The notes under the pieces were generated by a model. The model made no database searches and was not told the origin of the DNA. It worked only from the letters and a program-made list of their open reading frames with translations. From Clostridia bacterium (GTDB lineage Bacteria > Bacillota > Clostridia > UBA1381): DNA of 6,837 bases. A program made the position numbers and the translations under genes. Position 1 is the first letter of the stretch, and each line of letters starts with the position of its first letter. This document shows positions 1-6,217 of the stretch, piece after piece. The stretch lies in the NCBI GenBank assembly GCA_900751685.1, contig CAADSR010000164.1, forward strand, positions 1 through 6,837. The letters are read 5' to 3'.

Positions 1-1175
1 ATACTGGATGCTTATTGGATGAGCGTGGCGACGCGTACTGCGGGATGCTGAATGCAAGCTATAATCTGAATTTGAGAGGGGTTAAAGCATATATCCCGGA
101 ATATCCTGTAGGCAATGCGGAGGAATGTGCGGATATGATCCATGATTTTATCCCGGTCAGCCGGGCGTTGATTGGGATAAGGAACCTTAAAGTCATTTCA
201 TTTGGGCCGCGGCCGATGAATTTTATGGCATGCAATGCGCCCATTTACCAGTTGTATCAATTGGGGATCGAAATAGAGGAAAATTCAGAGCTTGATCTGT
301 TTGAAGCGTTTCATAAGCATCAAAACGATCCCCGGATCCCGGCCAAGATCTCTGAAATGGAGCAAGAGCTTGGCGGTGGGAATCTAAAGCCTGAGGTCTT
401 GCCAAAGCTGGCACAGTATGAACTGACTTTGCTGGATTGGATCGAAGACCATAAGGGCTCAAAAGAATATGTGGCAATTGCCGGAAAATGCTGGCCTGCT
501 TTTCAAACCCAATTCGGGTTTGTCCCTTGTTATGTGAACAGCCGCCTGACAGCCCAGGGGATCCCCGTCTCATGTGAGGTGGATATTTATGGATGCTTGA
601 GTGAATATATCGGCGTTTGCGTGTCGGATGATGCGGTGACGCTGCTTGATATCAACAATACAGTCCCGGTAGATTTATTTGATAAGGAAATCAAAGGAAA
701 ATATCCTTATACTCTGAAAGACACTTTTATGGATTTTCACTGTGGGAACACATGTGTGTCGAAGCTGACAGGGTTTGCAATGAAATATCAAAAGATCATG
801 GCGAGAAACCTGCCGGCCGAGGTGACGAACGGAACTCTGGAGGGAGATATTATTCCAGGAGATATAACCTTTTTCAGATTGCAGTCTACAGCAGATTCTA
901 AGCTGCGGGCATACATAGCAAATGGGGAGGTGCTGCCGGTCGCATCCCAATCCTTTGGGAGTATCGGTGTGTTTGCGGTCTCAGAGATGGGCAGGTTTTA
1001 CCGGCATGTTTTGATTGAGAAAAACTTTCCCCATCACGGGGCGGTGGCTTTTGGACATCATGGGAAGGCTTTGTATGAGATCTTTAAGTATTTAGGCGTT
1101 CCGGAGATCGGCTATAACCGGCCCAAAAACATCCTATACGACACAGAGAATGTTTTTGCCAATGGATACAGATGA
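1..1175 (+). CDS. L-fucose/L-arabinose isomerase-family protein, 5'-truncated by window edge
   Basis: This is the C-terminal part of a sugar isomerase of the L-fucose/L-arabinose isomerase family, which interconverts aldoses and ketoses in the cytoplasm using a divalent metal. The frame is open to base 1 (codons T-G-C-L-L precede the TTG at 15), so the TTG is not a real start. About 390 residues are visible, against roughly 450-600 in the family. Counting from that TTG, candidate metal ligands are Glu188 (context SCEVDIYG), Asp212 (LLDINN) and a His in the cluster HHGAVAFGHHG at 340-350. This matches the Glu-Asp-His set known for FucI. The segment FHCGNT at 241-246 is typical of the family. 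A fucosidase downstream suggests fucose as substrate, but arabinose or another sugar is possible. It ends with TGA and lies 236 bp upstream of the repressor, so it probably ends an upstream transcription unit. Family is fairly certain; substrate is inferred. Confidence 0.82.
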   Translation, partial: TGCLLDERGDAYCGMLNASYNLNLRGVKAYIPEYPVGNAEECADMIHDFIPVSRALIGIRNLKVISFGPRPMNFMACNAPIYQLYQLGIEIEENSELDLFEAFHKHQNDPRIPAKISEMEQELGGGNLKPEVLPKLAQYELTLLDWIEDHKGSKEYVAIAGKCWPAFQTQFGFVPCYVNSRLTAQGIPVSCEVDIYGCLSEYIGVCVSDDAVTLLDINNTVPVDLFDKEIKGKYPYTLKDTFMDFHCGNTCVSKLTGFAMKYQKIMARNLPAEVTNGTLEGDIIPGDITFFRLQSTADSKLRAYIANGEVLPVASQSFGSIGVFAVSEMGRFYRHVLIEKNFPHHGAVAFGHHGKALYEIFKYLGVPEIGYNRPKNILYDTENVFANGYR

Positions 1176-1194
1176 GTAAAAATTTTAAACGGCA

Positions 1195-1247
1195 TTAAGC
1201 AAGGGACTGGTCATGAAGTTCTTTTCACATCCGGTCCTTTGCGTTAA
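1195..1247 (+). terminator. Long hairpin after isomerase gene, possible terminator without U-tract
   Basis: A 16-bp stem forms between 1195-1210 and 1231-1247, with one bulged G at 1243 and two G-U pairs. The core is GGACTGG against CCGGTCC. The 20-nt loop can fold further (TGAA at 1214-1217 with TTCA at 1224-1227). It starts 20 bp after the isomerase stop, as expected for a transcription end. The bases that follow are A-rich (TTAAAAAGAAAGG), not T-rich, so it does not look like a standard intrinsic terminator. It may instead stabilise the mRNA 3' end or act as a weak or Rho-type end. Confidence 0.4.
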
Positions 1248-1342
1248 AAAGAAAGGCATGTGCTGACCGGATCACGATCCTAACACAAATATTATCCAGG
1301 AGAATATGGTGGCCAGCTTTTTAAATCCGTCAAAAATAATCC

Positions 1343-1371
1343 TTGACAGAGCAGTTTCCTTATGGTAAGCT
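1343..1371 (+). promoter_or_regulatory. Sigma-A-type promoter of the repressor gene
   Basis: There is a perfect -35 box TTGACA at 1343-1348. A 17-bp spacer follows, then a weak -10 TAAGCT at 1366-1371 (3 of 6 matches), preceded by TG at 1363-1364, giving an extended -10 (TGG-TAAGCT). Transcription would begin near 1377-1379, inside the operator at 1375-1394. Bound repressor would therefore block initiation, which suggests autoregulation. Confidence 0.7.
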
Positions 1372-1374
1372 TGA

Positions 1375-1394
1375 AAAGTAAAACGATTTACTTT
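1375..1394 (+). promoter_or_regulatory. LacI-family operator O1, in front of the repressor gene
   Basis: This is a near-perfect palindrome with a central CpG. The 18-bp core AAGTAAAACGATTTACTT (1376-1393) has a single mismatched pair (1383/1386), and the flanking A/T pair extends it to 20 bp. A central CG with A/T-rich symmetric arms is the usual LacI-family operator form. It overlaps the predicted transcription start of the repressor promoter and ends one base before its Shine-Dalgarno sequence. Almost the same sequence recurs at 2423-2442. Confidence 0.82.
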
Positions 1395-1411
1395 AGAGGA
1401 GATAACAAAGC

Positions 1412-2401
1412 ATGGGGGCAACAATAAAACAAGTGGCAGAGTATGCGGGAGTATCGACGGCCACGGTATCCAAGTTTTTAAATGGGGCGAGGTTAAAAGA
1501 AAAAAATGAACAGGCGGTAAAGGAAGCAATTGAAATACTTGATTATAAAGTCAATTCGTTTGCAAGGGGGCTGCGGAATAATAAGAGTATGACAGTCGGT
1601 ATATTGATCCCGGAACTACCCAGCTTATTTGCAACACAGATCATATCTGAGATCGAAAATTTTATAATGGGCTTTGGATACAGCACGATCGTATGCGACT
1701 ATAAAAGTGATCGCGGCTTGGAAAAAACAAAGCTCAAATTTTTATTGAACAAAATGGTCGATGCCCTTGTCATTATGCCCTTAGGGCTCACAAGCGAAGA
1801 TATTTCAGATATCAACATCCCAGTTGTCTTTATTGACCGCCCCGTTGAGGGTGTGGCAGCGGATGCTGTCTTTATTGATAACCAGAGATCCGTATTTGAA
1901 GCATGTGAATATTTGATTGAAAATGGGCATAGGAAGATCGGGGTCCTATGTGGCCCGGCGGATATTTACACAGCCAGGGAGCGGTTTTTGGGCTACAAAA
2001 TAGCAATGGAAAAGCACAAGATCAGCGTGCAAAAGGAGTGGGTCCGGTTTGGGGAATATCAAGTATCTTCCGGCTATAGTATGACGGAGGAGATTGTAGA
2101 AAGCGGGATCACAGCCCTGGTCGCAACGAACTATGAGTTGACGATGGGTTCTATGATTGCACTAAATGAACTCAATATCCATATTCCTGAAAAGCTGTCT
2201 TTTGTAGGCTTTGATAATCAGGAATTGGCCACTGCGGTAAAGCCGAAATTGTCGGTTGTGATCCAGCCGATTTATGAGATCGGGGAAAAAGTAGCCCAGC
2301 TTTTAATGAGCAGATTAAATAACGAAGATTTTAAAACACAGCATATAGAGCTGAATGCTGCATTAATAAAAATGGATTCTGTAAAAAATATATCCGGATG
2401 A
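1412..2401 (+). CDS. LacI/GalR-family transcriptional repressor
   Basis: This is a sugar-responsive DNA-binding repressor of 329 aa, normal length for the family. Residues 4-23 form the LacI helix-turn-helix (TIKQVAEYAG, then VSTATVSKFLNG). Residues 47-59 are the hinge helix (VNSFARGLRNNKS), whose Leu normally wedges into the central CpG of the operator. Residues 61-329 form the periplasmic-binding-protein-like effector domain, starting TVGILIPELPS and including ENGHRKIGVL (170-179), TARERFLGY (187-195) and FVGFDNQELA (264-273). The ATG is supported by AGAGGAG at 1395-1401, 10 nt upstream. The gene has a promoter and an operator at its start site, and its TGA lies in a terminator loop. The context, with two matching operators, suggests it controls itself and the fucosidase operon. 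The effector is probably a fucose-related sugar or intermediate, which is inference. Confidence 0.93.
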   Translation: MGATIKQVAEYAGVSTATVSKFLNGARLKEKNEQAVKEAIEILDYKVNSFARGLRNNKSMTVGILIPELPSLFATQIISEIENFIMGFGYSTIVCDYKSDRGLEKTKLKFLLNKMVDALVIMPLGLTSEDISDINIPVVFIDRPVEGVAADAVFIDNQRSVFEACEYLIENGHRKIGVLCGPADIYTARERFLGYKIAMEKHKISVQKEWVRFGEYQVSSGYSMTEEIVESGITALVATNYELTMGSMIALNELNIHIPEKLSFVGFDNQELATAVKPKLSVVIQPIYEIGEKVAQLLMSRLNNEDFKTQHIELNAALIKMDSVKNISG

Positions 2402-2417
2402 CCGGGATATATTTTTT
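2383..2417 (+). terminator. Intrinsic terminator overlapping the end of the repressor gene
   Basis: The arms 2383-2397 and 2402-2417 form a 15-bp stem with one bulged G (2404). It pairs AAAAAATATATCC plus GG with CC plus GGATATATTTTTT around a 4-nt loop, ATGA (2398-2401). The loop contains the repressor's TGA stop codon (2399-2401). The right arm ends in six Ts, giving the U-tract. Because the left arm starts with six As, it could also work in the reverse direction. It separates the repressor transcript from the downstream operon unless read-through occurs. Confidence 0.75.
2408..2413 (+). promoter_or_regulatory. Possible -10 element for the fucosidase operon
   Basis: TATATT inside the right arm of the terminator matches the -10 consensus at 5 of 6 positions. 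It would place a start near 2420, just before operator O2, echoing the layout at the repressor promoter. No convincing -35 box is found 16-18 bp upstream, where the sequence is the A-tract of the terminator. Read-through from the repressor promoter is an alternative source of operon transcript. Confidence 0.3.
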
Positions 2418-2422
2418 GAGCA

Positions 2423-2442
2423 AAAGTAAATCGATTAACTTT
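2423..2442 (+). promoter_or_regulatory. LacI-family operator O2, in front of the fucosidase operon
   Basis: The 18-bp core AAGTAAATCGATTAACTT (2424-2441) is a palindrome centred on CG with one mismatched pair (2428/2437), and one more A/T pair on each side gives 20 bp. It differs from O1 at only two positions in the 18-bp core. It lies between the repressor's terminator and the Shine-Dalgarno sequence of the gene at 2461. This makes it the likely control point of genes 2461 to the right edge. The two operator centres are 1048 bp apart. Confidence 0.82.
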
Positions 2443-2460
2443 CAGGAAAGAGGCGGTAAA

Positions 2461-3666
2461 ATGAAAACAAAATGCACATACCTCCAAAACAATAGGGAGC
2501 GTCCGCTGGTCTATGGGGAATGTGAACTGATGAATCCAAAACGCAAACGGTTAAGGGGTGAGACAGAGCAGGAAGGGATCCTGGCCGAGAGCGTACTTGT
2601 TGGATTTTGCGGAACAGATTTTGAGCTGATGAAAATGGCAAAGAAAGAAAAACTGTTGGATAAATTCCCGGATGGCGCAAAACGGCTCATCAACGGGCAT
2701 GAGGGGCTTGTCTATATCCCCTCGCAAAAGAGGTTCGCAGTTGTCTTGATCCGGGGCGGGGACAGTTATGACCCTACAAGATATACGGAGGATGAGTCTT
2801 ATTTTGAATATGGATGCGACGGGGCGGACGGGCTTTTTTCCGATAGGAACTATTATCACCCGGATATGCTTCTGGATGTTCCGGATCAGTACATAAAAGA
2901 CGGCAGGGTCGCATTATCATTTGCAAAAAAAATGGTTTTTCCTGACCCGTATGCCTGCATGCTGTTCCAATTAGAACGGATGGAGGACATTGGGGAGGCA
3001 CAAAATTTCAGGATCGAAATGGCAAAGCACAAGTGCGGTGAGGAAGAAGCCAGGAAGCTTGCCAAAGAAGGGTTGTTCGGTAAAACAGTTATTTTCGGAT
3101 TGGGGACAACAGGGCTTTTTATGGGGGATATTATAAAGCAGAAGTATCCCCAGGCCAAGCTTGTGTTTGTTGGAAGGAGCGGCGTTGAGAGCCCCAAGGT
3201 TCAATTTGCCTTAAAGAAGACACAAGCCGCTTATGTGCAAAGTCACTACGAATCTCAAGAAGAGCTGGCAGTAAAAATAAAAGAGGCTTTAGGAGGGACA
3301 GCAAACGTGTTTATTGGGGTAAGCGGCTCGGATGCGGAGCATGAGGCCGCATTTAAGCATAGGGTACTGGGGTGTAATGGGATCTATAACAGCTTTTCAT
3401 TAGGGCCTGTGGTTTCTTATGACACGATGCCGTTTGGATTTAAAAATCAAGTTATTTTATCCTCTATTAATTTTCGGCAGGACCATATGGAAAGGGCGAT
3501 TGAAATCCTTGCCGGAAGCGATTATGATCAGATCGTTACATTGATTGATAAGGACGAATTTATAAAGGAACCTATGGGAGCGTATTACAATAAAATCTAT
3601 AGTAAGGCAGCGCCGTTAAAGACCGCGGTCATATGGAATCAAAAATATATTGATATGGAAAGATAG
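2461..3666 (+). CDS. Divergent glucose-dehydrogenase-type medium-chain dehydrogenase
   Basis: This is a predicted cytoplasmic NAD(P)-dependent sugar or polyol dehydrogenase of 401 aa. The chosen ATG follows AGGAAAGAGG (2444-2453). An in-frame ATG at 2398 is rejected because that extension would translate the terminator and operator. The N-terminal catalytic domain carries GFCGTD (Cys50) and GHEG (His80-Glu81), the usual zinc ligands. The stretch YGCDGADGLF (117-126) resembles the same region of archaeal-type glucose dehydrogenases. The four-cysteine structural zinc loop is absent. The segment PDPYACM (161-167) has Asp162 where relatives commonly have Glu. The Rossmann motif GLGTTG is at 213-218, and GRSG at 238-241 after the second strand suggests NADP preference. 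First gene of the operon, 11 bp before the fucosidase; its stop codon is used in the fucosidase ribosome-binding site. It may oxidise L-fucose or a related aldose to a lactone. Family is fairly sure; substrate is unknown. Confidence 0.8.
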   Translation: MKTKCTYLQNNRERPLVYGECELMNPKRKRLRGETEQEGILAESVLVGFCGTDFELMKMAKKEKLLDKFPDGAKRLINGHEGLVYIPSQKRFAVVLIRGGDSYDPTRYTEDESYFEYGCDGADGLFSDRNYYHPDMLLDVPDQYIKDGRVALSFAKKMVFPDPYACMLFQLERMEDIGEAQNFRIEMAKHKCGEEEARKLAKEGLFGKTVIFGLGTTGLFMGDIIKQKYPQAKLVFVGRSGVESPKVQFALKKTQAAYVQSHYESQEELAVKIKEALGGTANVFIGVSGSDAEHEAAFKHRVLGCNGIYNSFSLGPVVSYDTMPFGFKNQVILSSINFRQDHMERAIEILAGSDYDQIVTLIDKDEFIKEPMGAYYNKIYSKAAPLKTAVIWNQKYIDMER

Positions 3667-3677
3667 GAGCTAAAAGG

Positions 3678-5153
3678 ATGTATAACAAACAAAGCTATTT
3701 AAAAGAAATCAATGAGGTCATCGCAAAAGGCCGCTATAAAGACCAGTGGGATTCCCTTTCCCGCTATGAAGTGCCGGCATGGTACAAGGATGCAAAGTTT
3801 GGTATTTTTATTCACTGGGGAGTTTATAGTGTACCGGCCTTTGACAATGAATGGTATTCAAGAAACATGTATATCCAGGGAGAAAAAGCGTTTGAACATC
3901 ATATCAAAACGTATGGGGAACAAAAGGATTTTGGTTACAAAGATTTTATCCCGATGTTCAAAGCGGAAAAATTTGACGCGGATGAATGGGCGGATCTATT
4001 TAAACAGGCCGGCGCCCAGTATGTTGTGCCCGTGGCGGAGCATCACGATGGGTTCCAGATGTATAAGAGTGAGATATCCCATTGGAATGCGTTTGAAATG
4101 GGCCCGGAGAAAGACCTGATAAAAGAACTGACGGATGCTTTATTAGATAAAGGGATCATGCCGGGAGCTTCATCACACCGGGTAGAGCACTGGTTTTTTA
4201 TGGGGCACGGCAAGGAGTTTGAAAGCGATATTACGGACCAGGAGAAGGAAGGGGATTTTTATTGGCCGGCGATGCCCGAACGGGACCATTTTGACTTTTC
4301 CAGTGAGCCAACCCCCACCAAAGAGTTTTTAGAGGATTGGCTTGTGCGCTGCTGTGAGATCGTGGACCGTTTCCGGCCAAGGCTGGTTTATTTTGATTGG
4401 TGGATCCAGCATGAGAGCGTCAAGCCCTATTTGAAGAAATTCGCCGCCTATTATTATAACCGGGCGGAAGAATGGGGCTGGGACGGCGCTGTTATAAATT
4501 ATAAGCATGACGCGTTTCTATTTGGGAGCGCCGTAGTGGATATTGAGCGGGGGCAATTTGCACAGATCAAGCCTTTTGTGTGGCAGACAGACACATCCGT
4601 TGCAAACAATTCCTGGTGCTATACAGAGGGAAACACCTATAAAGAGGCTAAGGATATTATTTGTGACCTGATCGATATTGTAAGCAAGAATGGCAGGCTT
4701 CTTTTGAATATAGGCCCTAAAGCAGATGGGACGATCCCAGAGGAGGACCGGCGGATCAGCCTTGAAATTGGAGATTGGCTCAAGGTCAATGGAGAGGCTA
4801 TCTATGGAACAAAACCATGGCGCAATGCGGAAGAGGGGCCGACGAAGGTGCAGGAGGGCCATTTTACCGATGGCCGAAAAAAATCCTTTACATCAGAGGA
4901 TATCCGCTATACGTTAAAAGGAACCTATCTGTATGCTGCGGTGATGGCATATCCTGAAAATGGGAAGGTGGTATTAAAGGAGCTTGCAGACGTACATGGG
5001 AATAATCTGTCTTACCATGGCGTTATAAAAGACGTTTCGGTTCTGGGATTTGACGAAGAGGTCCGTTGGGAGCGTACGGGCCGGGGACTGGAGCTTTCAA
5101 CCGGCCTTGTCAAAAGCGATCGGCCTGTTGTGTTTAAAATACAACTAGATTAA
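3678..5153 (+). CDS. Alpha-L-fucosidase, glycoside hydrolase family 29
   Basis: This retaining exo-glycosidase removes terminal alpha-L-fucose from glycans or glycosides. It has 491 aa, within the usual GH29 range. The catalytic barrel (about 30-380) shows FGIFIHWG (41-48), EHHDGF (121-126), the probable nucleophile Asp240 in LVYFDWW, and the block NGRLLLNIGPKADGTIP (338-354). Glu290 in DIERGQ is a candidate general acid/base, but this residue varies across GH29. Residues from about 385 to the end form a smaller beta-rich C-terminal domain. The N-terminus (MYNKQSYLKE) is charged, with no signal peptide or membrane segment, so it acts in the cytoplasm on imported substrates. AGGAG at 3665-3669, eight bases before the ATG, fixes the start and overlaps the previous stop codon. 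Neighbouring dehydrogenases and a lactonase-like gene suggest the released fucose is oxidised. Linkage specificity cannot be read from the sequence. Confidence 0.93.
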   Translation: MYNKQSYLKEINEVIAKGRYKDQWDSLSRYEVPAWYKDAKFGIFIHWGVYSVPAFDNEWYSRNMYIQGEKAFEHHIKTYGEQKDFGYKDFIPMFKAEKFDADEWADLFKQAGAQYVVPVAEHHDGFQMYKSEISHWNAFEMGPEKDLIKELTDALLDKGIMPGASSHRVEHWFFMGHGKEFESDITDQEKEGDFYWPAMPERDHFDFSSEPTPTKEFLEDWLVRCCEIVDRFRPRLVYFDWWIQHESVKPYLKKFAAYYYNRAEEWGWDGAVINYKHDAFLFGSAVVDIERGQFAQIKPFVWQTDTSVANNSWCYTEGNTYKEAKDIICDLIDIVSKNGRLLLNIGPKADGTIPEEDRRISLEIGDWLKVNGEAIYGTKPWRNAEEGPTKVQEGHFTDGRKKSFTSEDIRYTLKGTYLYAAVMAYPENGKVVLKELADVHGNNLSYHGVIKDVSVLGFDEEVRWERTGRGLELSTGLVKSDRPVVFKIQLD

Positions 5154-5169
5154 AGAAAAGGAGGATCTT

Positions 5170-6189
5170 ATGAAATCAGTATCCATCATAGAGCCATATG
5201 CAGTAGCTGTTACAGACGTGGATCCCCCTCCTATTAAAGAAGGGGAGGCACTGCTTAAAATAAAGTATTGCGGCGTCTGCGGTGCGGATGTGGCAAGCTA
5301 TACAGGGAATCAGCCCTTTACGACCTATCCCAGAGTTCCGGGACATGAGTTTAGTGCGGAGATCCTTGAGATCCCTGCCAATGACAAAGGGCTGAAAAAG
5401 GGTGACCTTGTGACCTGTAACCCCTATTTCAATTGTGGAAAATGCTACTCTTGTGTGCGTGGATACGTCAATTGCTGCACCGAGAATCAAACGATGGGAG
5501 TCCAGCGTGACGGAAGCTTTTGTGAAGTGATAGCGATGCCCATTGAAAGGATCATACCGGGAAAAGGGCTGGATGCAAAACAGCTTGCATTGATCGAGCC
5601 TTTTACGATCAGCTACCATGCTTCAAAAAGGGCTAATATCAAACAAGGGGATAAAGTCCTTATTGTGGGAGCAGGGCCGATCGGTTTATTTGCGTTGATC
5701 TCAGCAAAATTAAGGGGGGCATGGGTATGCGTAGCGGACCTTCTTGACGGGCGTTTGGAAATGGCAAAAGGATACGGAGCGGATGGGGTCATTAATACAC
5801 GGACGCAGAATTTGACGCAAGAGACTGGCAGGGTGACAGGCCATCATGGTTTTGATGTGTGTATCGAAGCCTGCGGGTCATCGGAAACATTCCTCGCATG
5901 TATCGAAAATGCAGCGTTTGCAGCAAACATTATTTTGATTGGAAACGGCAAAAAAGAGACAACGTTCCTGCATTCTATTCTCTTAAAGAAAGAACTGAAT
6001 ATTTTTGGGAGCAGGAATTCTTATACAGAGGATTTTGAGGAGGTGATTGATATTGTTCAGGCAGGGCAGGTCGATTTAGAGAAGATGGTGAGCGCGGTCT
6101 ATCCCATGGACCAAGTCCATGAGGCATTTGAAGCGCTGGTACATAATGACGGTTCTTTAGCAAAGGTACTAGTGGCAGTAAACCCATAA
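5170..6189 (+). CDS. Zinc-dependent medium-chain dehydrogenase, L-galactonate oxidoreductase-like
   Basis: This is a typical two-zinc alcohol/polyol dehydrogenase of 339 aa. Catalytic zinc ligands are Cys37 (CGVCGAD), His59-Glu60 (PGHEF) and Glu143 (IEPF). Structural zinc ligands are Cys89, Cys92, Cys95 and Cys103 (CGKCYSC, then GYVNCC). The Rossmann motif is GAGPIG (167-172), and Asp190 at the end of the next strand points to NAD. From memory, segments such as GNQPF-TYPRVPGHE, IEPF-ISYHA-RA and GSRN-TEDF resemble the E. coli L-galactonate oxidoreductase (YjjN/LgoD) and RspB group. L-fuconate is 6-deoxy-L-galactonate, so this enzyme could act on L-fuconate, or on L-fucose itself. It starts 16 bp after the fucosidase with AAGGAGG at 5158-5164, and is followed 28 bp later by the amidohydrolase. 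Family is certain; reaction is inferred. Confidence 0.88.
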   Translation: MKSVSIIEPYAVAVTDVDPPPIKEGEALLKIKYCGVCGADVASYTGNQPFTTYPRVPGHEFSAEILEIPANDKGLKKGDLVTCNPYFNCGKCYSCVRGYVNCCTENQTMGVQRDGSFCEVIAMPIERIIPGKGLDAKQLALIEPFTISYHASKRANIKQGDKVLIVGAGPIGLFALISAKLRGAWVCVADLLDGRLEMAKGYGADGVINTRTQNLTQETGRVTGHHGFDVCIEACGSSETFLACIENAAFAANIILIGNGKKETTFLHSILLKKELNIFGSRNSYTEDFEEVIDIVQAGQVDLEKMVSAVYPMDQVHEAFEALVHNDGSLAKVLVAVNP

Positions 6190-6217
6190 ATAAAGCGTAA
6201 AAGACAGGGGGAATAAA

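Noticed and set aside
223..573. Antisense reading frame of 116 codons inside the isomerase gene
   Set aside because: It lies opposite a clear family gene, its low-complexity composition looks non-protein-like, and it has no recognisable motif.
15..1175. TTG at 15 as the start of the isomerase gene
   Set aside because: The frame stays open to base 1 and the product would lack a large N-terminal part of the family, so this is an edge truncation and not a start.
1269..1280. Short inverted repeat GGAT-cacg-ATCC
   Set aside because: Only four base pairs, far from the promoter, with no second copy; likely chance.
1306..1368. A 20-aa reading frame with AGGAG three bases upstream
   Set aside because: The spacing is too short, and the frame runs across the -35 and into the -10 of the repressor promoter, with no sign of its own promoter or of conservation.
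1375..1394. Operator as a CcpA catabolite-responsive element
   Set aside because: The centre fits, but the outer TG and CA pairs of the cre consensus are replaced by GT and AC, and the sequence recurs as a locus-specific motif.
2398..2460. N-terminal extension of the first dehydrogenase from the ATG at 2398
   Set aside because: The extra 21 codons translate the terminator arm, operator O2 and the Shine-Dalgarno sequence, and no good ribosome-binding site precedes 2398. The ATG at 2461 has one.
3712..4119. Alternative + strand frame of 135 codons inside the fucosidase
   Set aside because: It overlaps conserved GH29 motifs in the true frame and its translation is rich in Arg, Ile and Met with no domain.
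5176..5619. Antisense reading frame of 147 codons inside the second dehydrogenase
   Set aside because: It is a shadow of a gene with all expected zinc and Rossmann motifs, and has no supported start signal.
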